NCBI GenBank assembly: GCA_030037185.1
Contig: JASHRR010000218.1
Location: 1 to 5,750 of the forward strand
DNA length: 5,750 bases
Reading direction: 5' to 3'
Source: Xanthobacteraceae bacterium
GTDB taxonomy: Bacteria > Pseudomonadota > Alphaproteobacteria > Rhizobiales > Xanthobacteraceae
Both the position numbers and the translations under genes were made by a program. Position 1 is the stretch's first letter; the number at the start of each line of letters is the position of its first letter. Below are positions 1-5,750 of the stretch, piece after piece. The notes below the pieces were generated by a model. It did not search any database, was not told the DNA's origin, and saw only the letters and a program-made list of their open reading frames with translations.

Positions 1-568
1 GCGCGTTGAAAGCCTGCATGTCGCCAGCGAGCCGCGCCTGCTCGGCCGCCATCTGACAGGCCCATCCGAGCTGTCCGGACAATTGCAACGCATTGCCCTC
101 GAGAACCCAGTCATCGCGAACCGTCCACGCCGCCATCGCGGGTGCAATCGCATCGGGCTGCTTGGTTCCGGCGCGCCTCGCCCCCGCCATGGCCAAGAAC
201 TGATTGATGCCCTGATAGCTGAAGCCATAGGTCCCGACCCGTCCATCGGCGCCGGAGAGATCGGCCGCCCATGCCAGTGTCGCGGCGCCGTCCTCGGCGT
301 CGTCGGCAAGCACGTGAAAACGGCCAGTGCTGTCGCCGCGCCCGCGCACGTCCTGGATGAGCACGACGTAGCCGTGAGCAGCAAACCATGTGGGATGCGC
401 GTGGACCACCGTCGACGCGATGCGCCGCCCGTAGGGCTGGCGCATCAACAGAACCGGAAAGCGTCCGGGCACATCTGGACGATAGATGTCTGCTACCAGC
501 TCGGCGCCGCCGGACAAGCGAAGGCTGGCGCGCTCAGGCACGCATATCGGCAACAACCGCTCAGTCAT
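1..568 (-). CDS. CocE/NonD family serine hydrolase (3' end outside window)
   Basis: From ATG at 568 the frame is open to the left edge, giving 189 N-terminal residues of a protein whose family is usually about 550-650 long. The start of the S15/CocE alpha/beta-hydrolase core is clear: ELVADIYRP (23-31), RQPYGRR (43-49) with Tyr46 where the family's oxyanion-hole tyrosine sits, GYVVLIQDVRGRGDSTGRF (66-84), and the nucleophile elbow VGTYGFSYQG (111-120) with Ser117. The catalytic Asp and His and the C-terminal jelly-roll domain would lie beyond the window. Family members are serine esterases, amidases or X-Pro dipeptidyl peptidases (cocaine esterase, glutaryl-7-ACA acylase). There is no signal peptide, suggesting a cytoplasmic enzyme. 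The start overlaps the amidohydrolase stop by 8 nt (ATGACTGA at 568-561), typical of coupled translation. In this operon an ester- or amide-cleaving role on the pathway substrate or an intermediate is plausible but unproven. Confidence 0.9.
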   Translation of the reverse strand, partial: MTERLLPICVPERASLRLSGGAELVADIYRPDVPGRFPVLLMRQPYGRRIASTVVHAHPTWFAAHGYVVLIQDVRGRGDSTGRFHVLADDAEDGAATLAWAADLSGADGRVGTYGFSYQGINQFLAMAGARRAGTKQPDAIAPAMAAWTVRDDWVLEGNALQLSGQLGWACQMAAEQARLAGDMQAFNA

Positions 569-1376
569 GCCCGGACGGTCGCCTGCCGAGCCGCTCCAGC
601 GGAAACTGCACGACCTCCCTGATCAGCTGCATCAACGCCTCTGCGGCCCGCTCTACCAGGACGGCACCACGGCGGGCGTCCGCCGACGCGGCATTGCCGC
701 AGGCGCCCGACGGCTCCAGGTCCTGCGCCTGCCATCCGAAGCCGACGGCGCCTTCCGGCGTCAGCAGGCTCCCTTCCCGCTCCATCAGCAGCGACAGCGG
801 CGCGAAATTCTTGGCAAGCCCCATATCGACCAGATCGGGGCGCAGATGCAGCATGATGCTCGTCTCGACCTCGCCGCCATGGATGCCGTGCTTGAGTTCG
901 CTCGCCGCGAACAGGTCGGACTTATCGATTGTCCGCGACCACATGCAATCCACCGCCAACATGCCGAGCTTGACGCGCAGCTCGCGACAGACAATTTGCG
1001 CAATCTGCGGCTGGCCGCCATGAGAGTTGAAGAAGATGATCTTGCGGCAGCCGGCGCGGTGCACGCTCTCGCCGAGTTCGAACCAGACTCTTGTCAGCGT
1101 GTCGTAGGAGAGCGTGAGCGTGCCGGGAAACGCCGCATGCTCGTCCGACTTGCCGACCGGCATCATCGGCAGAACGAGCGCCGGCAGTTCATCCGTCATC
1201 AGCGCGACCGCACGCTCGAGGATTGCCGCATTGATGGCAGCATCTACCCGAACCGGCAGATGCGGACCGTGCTGCTCGACCGCGCCCACCGGCTGCACCG
1301 CCACGATGCGGCTCATCTCAAGCCCGGCGAACATGCGGGTCGAATAGTCCCACCAGAAGTGCGACTTGAGCTTCAC
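561..1376 (-). CDS. Creatininase-family metallo-amidohydrolase
   Basis: Encodes 271 residues, close to the 240-270 usual for creatininase-fold proteins. The metal-binding signature PVGAVEQHGPHLPVRVD places Glu34, His36 and Asp45 at the same residue numbers as the metal ligands of Pseudomonas creatininase, which supports the chosen start. The second signature is FFNSHGGQ (115-122) with His119 as the next ligand, followed by HGGEVETS (166-173), whose acidic residues probably complete the site. Creatininase itself has His-Tyr-Glu at the second position; here it is His-Gly-Gly-Gln, so this is more likely one of the many family amidohydrolases (opening cyclic amides or cleaving formamides) than true creatininase. 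The start is GTG at 1376, sharing GTGA with the ligase stop and with only a weak upstream purine run, so translation is probably coupled. No signal peptide is seen. Its TGA overlaps the start of the next hydrolase gene. The substrate is unknown. Confidence 0.9.
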   Translation of the reverse strand: MKLKSHFWWDYSTRMFAGLEMSRIVAVQPVGAVEQHGPHLPVRVDAAINAAILERAVALMTDELPALVLPMMPVGKSDEHAAFPGTLTLSYDTLTRVWFELGESVHRAGCRKIIFFNSHGGQPQIAQIVCRELRVKLGMLAVDCMWSRTIDKSDLFAASELKHGIHGGEVETSIMLHLRPDLVDMGLAKNFAPLSLLMEREGSLLTPEGAVGFGWQAQDLEPSGACGNAASADARRGAVLVERAAEALMQLIREVVQFPLERLGRRPSGHD

Positions 1377-2920
1377 GGCGACGCCTGCGTGGTGACATCT
1401 GAGAGAGGGGGCGACACCTTATTCGCGAGATCGGCTTTGGAAATCTTTCCGGTGGGCGTCATCGGCAGCTCGGGGACCACGCGGATCTCCAGCGGCGCGA
1501 GATCATAGGCCAGCTTTGCCGCCAGAGCCCGCTTGAGGGCCGACTCATCCACGGCCGCGCCCGCGTCGATCGTGATAAAGGCAACCGGGTGCGTGCCGCC
1601 GGCCGGGTCCTTGACAGCGATCAACGCCGCCTGACGCACGCCCGGCTGACCACACAGCTCCTCTTCGATATCGCGCGGATACCACGCCGTATCGCCAACA
1701 TGGATCAGCTCGCTCTTGCGGCTGCGCAGCGTAATGGCACCGTCATGGTCGATCAGGCCGAGATCGCCGGTGCGCGACCAGCCGCCGCGCGTGGCCGCCG
1801 CGGTGTTGTCGGGTCGGCCCCAATAGCCGCACATGAACCCGCCGCGCAGCACGATGTCGCCGATCTCCCCGAGCGGCAGCGGCCGATCGTCGGGAGCGAA
1901 GATTCGCACTTCCTTGTCAGGCAGGGGCGGGCCGATCCGCGCCAGCTCTGCGTCGGTTTGCGCGAGGTCGGGATAGCCCAGCGCCACAAAGCCGCCAAGC
2001 TCGCTTTGCCCGTAGCTTTCCACCACCGGAATCGACAACGCGTCGCGCCATGCGCGCTTCAATGCACCCGGCATCGGCCCGCCACCGGTGAGCACAAAGC
2101 GCAGGTGTCCCGGTGCGCGTCCGCGCTTGAGGCTTTCCAGCATCAGTTCGTCAAGTACGATCGGATTGCCGACCAGTATCGAAGCCTCTGCGGCGTCGAC
2201 TGCATCGAAGCCGGTGCTCTGTGTCCAGCGACTCATAATGTGAATTGAGCAGCCATGGGCAAGCGGCGGCAGAAGGTTGGCGACCAGCTGGTAGGAGCTC
2301 GACAATGCGGTCGGCCCAAACGAGACGTCGCGGTGATTGATTCGCAGGCGCTCGGCAATGCATCGGCAGGCACGGACCGTCGGCTCGTGCGCCAAGCAGG
2401 CCGCCTTCGGCTTGCCGGTCGTGCCTGAGGTGTAGGACAGATGGGCGATTGCACTTTCGTCGCCGGGATCGCGCGGCGCTGGAAGATTCGCCGCAATGAG
2501 ATCGGGCAGCGACAGCGCCCCCTCCTGTGGGCCGTCCATGCACACGAGGTGTTCAACGCGTCCGGCGGCAGCCGCGCCTTTGACCCACATCATCAGGTCG
2601 TGAGTGTAAATGACGATACGCGGGGTGTGATCGGCGAAATAATAGGCAAGGTCGTCGGCAAACCGCACATTGACCAGCGCGGCGATCGCTCCGAGCCGCC
2701 AGGCTCCAAGCATCGCGACCACAAAGTCGAGGCCGTTGTGCGCGAACACTGATATCCGGTCGCCGGGACGCACGCCGAGGGAATGGAGTGCGCCGGCCAT
2801 GCGGGTCATGGCATCCACCGCCTGCGCATAGGTCAGGCTGCGCCCCCGATCGGCCCAACGCAAGGCAAGCTTGTCCGGCCGGTGCTCGGCCGCGTCGATG
2901 AGGAGCTGATGCATCAGCAT
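1373..2920 (-). CDS. AMP-dependent acyl-CoA synthetase/ligase (ANL superfamily)
   Basis: Encodes 515 residues with the full order of adenylation motifs. These are the A3 phosphate loop LSYTSGTTGKPK (161-172), an A5-like ESYGQSELGG (301-310), the A7 motif RTGDLG with ATP-ribose Asp386, the hinge/A8 region SRKSELIHVGD (400-410) ending in WYPRDIEE, and the A10 PTGKIS with catalytic Lys492. The family activates a carboxylic acid as an acyl-AMP and then transfers it to CoA; length fits a stand-alone cytoplasmic ligase with no carrier domain. The A8 segment departs from the common GGxNxYPxEIE form, reading GDTAWYPRDIE, so the substrate pocket or hinge may be unusual. The start is ATG at 2920, with weak GGAA at 2933-2930; a second ATG two codons in is possible. 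It lies 16 nt after the decayed quinone-reductase gene, and its TGA overlaps the GTG start of the amidohydrolase gene. Aromatic or medium-chain acids are plausible substrates, by inference only. Confidence 0.93.
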   Translation of the reverse strand: MLMHQLLIDAAEHRPDKLALRWADRGRSLTYAQAVDAMTRMAGALHSLGVRPGDRISVFAHNGLDFVVAMLGAWRLGAIAALVNVRFADDLAYYFADHTPRIVIYTHDLMMWVKGAAAAGRVEHLVCMDGPQEGALSLPDLIAANLPAPRDPGDESAIAHLSYTSGTTGKPKAACLAHEPTVRACRCIAERLRINHRDVSFGPTALSSSYQLVANLLPPLAHGCSIHIMSRWTQSTGFDAVDAAEASILVGNPIVLDELMLESLKRGRAPGHLRFVLTGGGPMPGALKRAWRDALSIPVVESYGQSELGGFVALGYPDLAQTDAELARIGPPLPDKEVRIFAPDDRPLPLGEIGDIVLRGGFMCGYWGRPDNTAAATRGGWSRTGDLGLIDHDGAITLRSRKSELIHVGDTAWYPRDIEEELCGQPGVRQAALIAVKDPAGGTHPVAFITIDAGAAVDESALKRALAAKLAYDLAPLEIRVVPELPMTPTGKISKADLANKVSPPLSDVTTQASP

Positions 2921-2936
2921 GGGCGGCAGTTCCGAT

Positions 2937-3460
2937 CTAGAATCGCGCCATCACCTGGCGCACGCGCGCGACGAACGCCTTAAGCTGCGCCGCGTCAGCG
3001 ACCGTGATGGGATCGAGCGCGAGATATGCACCGGCTGATGAACCAGCCCAAACAGCGGGTGATGATCTTGCGCGGCGGATCGCCGACATAGAGCGCCATC
3101 CAGCGGGGGCAGAACTGACGCCGGCCTGATGTTGCCGAGGAGCGGTCGCACATGCGCCGGATCGCTCATATCGAAAGCGACGTCCGGCATGATGATCCGG
3201 TCCCGGAATCCCTTCACTATGGCCGGCCCCGCGAATGTGTGGCAGCGCGCAGGCCACCGGGACCTCAAGTCCGAGCTGGTTGCGGCTGGTATCATGATAG
3301 CGCCGGCGTCCCGCGGCGCTGAGCACCGGATCGAATTTCTCGACGCAGAGATCGGGCAGATCGCCGCGTAGCCCGCCTCGCCGAGGCCGACCGACACCTC
3401 CTCGCGCGTGCGCGAAAGCTCTCCTGCAGCCGATGGCAACAGACGTGCACGACATTTCAT
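2937..3460 (-). pseudogene. Frameshifted NAD(P)H:quinone oxidoreductase / flavodoxin-fold gene
   Basis: Reading all three minus-strand frames gives successive, correctly ordered parts of one Flavodoxin_2/NQO-type protein. The pieces are NVVHVCCHRLQESF (3456-3415, the N-terminal FMN phosphate-loop strand); REEVSVGLGEAGYAA (within 3414-3362); a piece with EKFDPVLSAAGRRRYHD (3362-3264); FAGPAIVKGFRDRIIMPDVA and then SDPAHVRPLLGNIR (3238-3122); RWMALYVGDPPRKIITR (within 3120-3034); and AAQLKAFVARVRQVMARF before TAG (3035-2937). About six frame changes are needed, near 3456, 3415, 3362, 3264-3238, 3121 and 3034. The fourth also appears to have lost about ten codons, including the usual aromatic-rich FMN loop before GPAIVKG. 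Intact family members are about 190-200 residues, bind FMN and reduce quinones or similar acceptors with NAD(P)H. The original start is probably the ATG at 3460, overlapping the FAD gene stop, with CAGG 6 nt upstream; the original stop is 16 nt before the ligase. The family call rests on remembered motifs, not a search. Confidence 0.82.
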
Positions 3461-4857
3461 GGCGAACCTGGACTGGCGGCTAGGAAGCTGCGCATCTTGC
3501 CGGGATTGAGCAGGCCGAACGGATCGACGACGTGCTTGAAGCCGAGCTGGTCGGCATCGACCCGCCTGTGGCTGCTGCCGTCCTCCAGCGTCACCACATG
3601 CGGATTGGCAATCAGGATCCCGGCGGCCTCGTGAACCGCGATGATCTCGTCGAGCCGGGCCTTGGTGGTGTAGCGCAGAATCGGCAGCGCGCTCGCCGTG
3701 ATCCGGCCGTCGAAGCGAATGAACTCCAGATGCTGGATGAGTTCGTCGGGGAATTGAGCGGCGATCTCGCTCAACGCGGCCGTCAACCGGTCGTACGGCA
3801 GCAGGCATTGCAAATACGTGAACGCGCGATCGGCCTTGAGCATGTGCAGGGTGGTGTGGTTCCATGTGTACTCATAGAGTGGCGTTGCCTCAGCACTCTC
3901 GTCGCAGGCAGTCGCGAGCGTGATCTCGCCGCGGCCCGCAACCAGCGCCCTGAAGCTTTCGAGCGATGGTGCCGCGATCATGAAGATGACGAGGCTCTTG
4001 CCGGGCGGGCAGTAGGGCTTGAGCGGGCCGAAGAAGCTCGGCAGCGGCCAGCTCAGCGGCGTGATCAACTTCTTGACGATGCCGTCGGCCAGCGCCGCCT
4101 CGTGGGCGATCTCGACGGCCGTAAAGAAATCATTGCAGGCGACGATGACGTCGATCCACAGCCATGCCGGTGCCAGCGGCATCTCCAAGGCGGTGATGAT
4201 CCCGGTCGTCCCGTAGGCATGGTTGACGTTCTGCACCGCGTCACCGCGCAGCTCGATGACGCGGGGTTCCGCCTCCAGGCTGACGATCCGGGCGGCAACG
4301 ACGTTGCCGCGATCGCGCAAGCCGCCATAATTAATGGAACCGATGCCGCCGGAACCGCCGGCGACGAATCCGCCGATTGTCGCGGTGCGCTTGGTCGAGG
4401 GATGCATGCGCAGCTCGAACCCGCACGGCCGCACTTTAACGTCGATGTCGTGCATTTTGGCGCCGGCCGCGGCCCGCACGATGCCCGACCGCTGCCATTC
4501 GATGTCTTGCAGCGCCGACATGTCGAGGACAATGCCGCCGGCAAGGGGCACCGCCTGGCCGTAGTTGCCGGTGCCGCTGCCGCGCGGCGTTATCGCAATG
4601 CCGTGGCGAACGGCGGCTGCGGCGACCCGCAACAGGTCCCCTTCATTGCGCGGCGTCACGATCGCCTCGGCGGACTTGCCGGCCAGCTCCGCATTGAGGA
4701 CCGGGCTGTACCAGAAGAAATCGCGCGAGCGGCGCCGCACCGTCTGGCGGTCCGTCGTCACCGGTACACCGGCGATGTCATCGAGAAACGCCGGTAGCGC
4801 AGCCGAAGGCTCGGCGACCGCGGACGCGGCATCCTGATAAGCGGCAGTGCCAGCCAT
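3457..4857 (-). CDS. FAD-binding oxidoreductase (PCMH/VAO superfamily, GlcD-like)
   Basis: Encodes 466 residues. The N-terminal half is a PCMH-type FAD domain: a conserved AIVTPRNEGDLLRV segment (about residues 65-78), the PRGSGTGNYG loop (91-100) that binds the FAD pyrophosphate, and a second glycine-rich FAD segment (162-185) with GGFVAGGSGGIGS. The C-terminus ends with DPFGLLNPGKM (445-455), the usual closing motif of glycolate oxidase GlcD, D-lactate dehydrogenase and related flavoenzymes. Length fits the family (about 450-500). No signal peptide or iron-sulfur cysteine cluster is seen, so it is probably a cytoplasmic flavoprotein that oxidises a hydroxy acid, alcohol or phenolic compound; the substrate is not evident. 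The start at 4857 is supported by AGAGGG 7 nt upstream. Its TGA stop overlaps the ATG of the decayed gene that follows (ATGA at 3460-3457), and it lies 29 nt after the Rieske gene, so the two oxidative steps are probably co-expressed. Confidence 0.9.
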   Translation of the reverse strand: MAGTAAYQDAASAVAEPSAALPAFLDDIAGVPVTTDRQTVRRRSRDFFWYSPVLNAELAGKSAEAIVTPRNEGDLLRVAAAAVRHGIAITPRGSGTGNYGQAVPLAGGIVLDMSALQDIEWQRSGIVRAAAGAKMHDIDVKVRPCGFELRMHPSTKRTATIGGFVAGGSGGIGSINYGGLRDRGNVVAARIVSLEAEPRVIELRGDAVQNVNHAYGTTGIITALEMPLAPAWLWIDVIVACNDFFTAVEIAHEAALADGIVKKLITPLSWPLPSFFGPLKPYCPPGKSLVIFMIAAPSLESFRALVAGRGEITLATACDESAEATPLYEYTWNHTTLHMLKADRAFTYLQCLLPYDRLTAALSEIAAQFPDELIQHLEFIRFDGRITASALPILRYTTKARLDEIIAVHEAAGILIANPHVVTLEDGSSHRRVDADQLGFKHVVDPFGLLNPGKMRSFLAASPGSP

Positions 4858-4864
4858 GGCCTTT

Positions 4865-4870
4865 CCCTCT
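4865..4870 (-). promoter_or_regulatory. Ribosome binding site of the FAD oxidoreductase gene
   Basis: On the minus strand the short gap after the Rieske stop codon contains AGAGGG, 7 nt before the ATG at 4857. It is the clearest Shine-Dalgarno sequence in the window and fixes the start of the FAD gene. The frame stays open further upstream to 5232, but that extension only re-reads the Rieske gene out of frame. Confidence 0.7.
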
Positions 4871-4886
4871 TCGCAGGCGGCGCCGT

Positions 4887-5750
4887 TTAAGCGGGAACTT
4901 CGGTTTCGCCGTGGGCTTCCAGGAGGGCGAGCAAACGCTTGCGCATGATCATGCCAGGTCGGTCCGAGGGCATGTGCATCTCGATCTTGCGGTTCATGTC
5001 GACGATCGCGTCCGGGCTGGTCGATTCCAGGATGTCGCGGTCCTCGCTGATGACTGCGGCATCCCAGTCGATCAGCTCCTTTGCCGAGCAGCTTTCTTCG
5101 CTGTCGTTGCGGAACAGGACCTGCACCACCTGGATCTGGCCATCCGCAATCGGCGTGGCGCCGGTGAGGATGACGTGGCGCAGGCCCGACGGATACTCGA
5201 TGTCGAGCTTGCGGCAGAACGGCAGGAACCACCTGTTGCGCATGTGACGTTTCGTATAGGGCTCGGTCGTTCCGGTCACCCGAAACGCTGCGGGCGGGTT
5301 CTTGACCGGGACGGCGGTCTCCGCCTCAAAGCCCCAGTCGGTCTCGACGATCTCGTATTTCTCCGGCTTCGGCTGGTCGATGTCGCCGAATGTTCCCTTG
5401 TGCACGAAAGCGAAGTGTGCGTTGTCGAAGGAATTCTCCATCAGCCGCAGGGCCGCGCAGTTCCAGCGCTCATAGAACTGATGGATGCGGCGGTACCCCG
5501 CGCGATCCTCGGGAAAATCCGGAATTGGAGCGAGCGGCTCCTCCAGCGCGACCCAGACGTAGCCGTAGCGTTCCTGCGCACGGAAGTGGCGCGCCTTCGC
5601 TTCGGGCACCGGCTGCTCGAAGGGAAATTGCGGAACGTTCACCAGCTTGCCGTTCCGATCGTACTGCCAGCCGTGATAGCCGCAGACGATGTGGCCATTG
5701 TTTGTCCATCCCTTGGAGAGCTTGGCGGTGCGGTGGCAGCAGCGATCCTC
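4887..5750 (-). CDS. Rieske non-haem iron oxygenase, oxygenase component (5' end outside window)
   Basis: The reading frame is open to the right edge, so the N-terminus is missing; 287 residues are visible. The first visible residues hold the [2Fe-2S] Rieske motif C-x-H-x16-C-x2-H (Cys4, His6, Cys23, His26, numbered from the window edge), followed by the usual GW. The mononuclear iron site follows as N-x2-D-x2-H-x4-H (Asn106, Asp109, His112, His117, in the stretch ENSFDNAHFAFVH). The C-terminal part, with EDRDILE and then a SDRPGMIMRKRLLALL segment, resembles single-component VanA/TsaM-type O-demethylases and monooxygenases more than two-subunit ring dioxygenases; no beta subunit follows. Such enzymes are cytoplasmic and use O2 with electrons from a separate reductase, which is not seen here. 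The GTG at 5642 lies inside the Rieske domain and is not the start. The stop is TAA, 29 nt before the FAD gene. The family is certain; the substrate is unknown. Confidence 0.93.
   Translation of the reverse strand, partial: EDRCCHRTAKLSKGWTNNGHIVCGYHGWQYDRNGKLVNVPQFPFEQPVPEAKARHFRAQERYGYVWVALEEPLAPIPDFPEDRAGYRRIHQFYERWNCAALRLMENSFDNAHFAFVHKGTFGDIDQPKPEKYEIVETDWGFEAETAVPVKNPPAAFRVTGTTEPYTKRHMRNRWFLPFCRKLDIEYPSGLRHVILTGATPIADGQIQVVQVLFRNDSEESCSAKELIDWDAAVISEDRDILESTSPDAIVDMNRKIEMHMPSDRPGMIMRKRLLALLEAHGETEVPA

Noticed and set aside
486..1508. Plus-strand open frame of 340 codons opposite the amidohydrolase gene
   Set aside because: It is antisense to a protein with exact creatininase metal motifs, crosses three real genes and shows no family features.
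1589..2248. Plus-strand open frame of 219 codons opposite the acyl-CoA ligase
   Set aside because: It is a shadow of the ligase, whose complete adenylation motifs lie on the other strand.
2937..3460. Programmed ribosomal frameshifting as an explanation for the broken gene
   Set aside because: About six shifts in different places, plus apparent loss of coding sequence, are far more than any known programmed mechanism would need.
2937..3460. Random sequencing error as an explanation for the broken gene
   Set aside because: Several indels in one gene and none in the surrounding ~5.2 kb is unlikely for random error, though only raw reads can exclude a local bad stretch.
2951..3865. Single 304-codon minus-strand open frame spanning the end of the FAD gene and the decayed gene
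   Set aside because: Its first third is an out-of-frame reading of the FAD gene; only scattered parts after 3460 resemble a real protein, and they need frame changes to join.
3532..4797. Long plus-strand open frame of 421 codons opposite the FAD oxidoreductase gene
   Set aside because: The minus-strand frame holds clear FAD-binding motifs over its full length. The plus-strand product is low in complexity with no recognisable domain, as expected of an antisense shadow in GC-rich DNA.
4858..4886. GGCGCC palindrome in the gap between the Rieske and FAD genes as a terminator or operator
   Set aside because: The stem is too short and no T run follows on the minus strand; it is ordinary GC-rich sequence.
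4858..5232. Upstream extension of the FAD oxidoreductase reading frame
   Set aside because: It overlaps the Rieske gene in another frame and encodes no domain; the ATG at 4857 has a good ribosome binding site and begins the expected protein.

Overview
The window is one gene-dense, GC-rich stretch in which every real gene lies on the minus strand, so the reading order runs from position 5750 down to position 1. High GC, strong third-position GC bias, tight stop/start overlaps and the protein families present suggest a proteobacterium with a large catabolic repertoire, possibly an alphaproteobacterium of the Bradyrhizobium/Rhizobiales type. That placement is a guess; nothing in the window fixes the taxon.

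In transcription order the genes are: (1) a Rieske non-haem iron oxygenase, cut by the right edge (5750-4887); (2) an FAD-binding (PCMH/VAO-type) oxidoreductase (4857-3457) with a good ribosome binding site; (3) a badly frameshifted NAD(P)H:quinone-oxidoreductase/flavodoxin-fold gene (3460-2937); (4) an AMP-forming acyl-CoA synthetase/ligase (2920-1373); (5) a creatininase-family metallo-amidohydrolase (1376-561); (6) a CocE/NonD-type serine hydrolase, cut by the left edge (568-1). Spacing is very tight: a 29-nt gap, an ATGA overlap, a 16-nt gap, a GTGA overlap and an ATGACTGA overlap. This is strong evidence for a single operon whose promoter lies beyond position 5750.

Together the genes look like a pathway for breaking down a small organic, probably aromatic, compound. 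Plausible roles are oxygenation or demethylation (Rieske), flavin-dependent oxidation (FAD enzyme), CoA activation of a carboxylic acid (ligase), cleavage of an amide or cyclic amide (creatininase fold) and cleavage of an ester or amide (CocE-like). The order of steps and the substrate cannot be read from the sequence. No reductase for the Rieske enzyme is present in the window.

The most notable observation is the third gene. Recognisable pieces of one protein family lie in order across all three minus-strand frames, with about six frame changes in roughly 520 bases, while the surrounding ~5.2 kb shows none. It is best read as a decaying pseudogene inside an otherwise intact operon. I see no RNA genes, CRISPR arrays, insertion sequences, obvious repeats or terminators, and no stretch over 300 bases lacks a gene or pseudogene.
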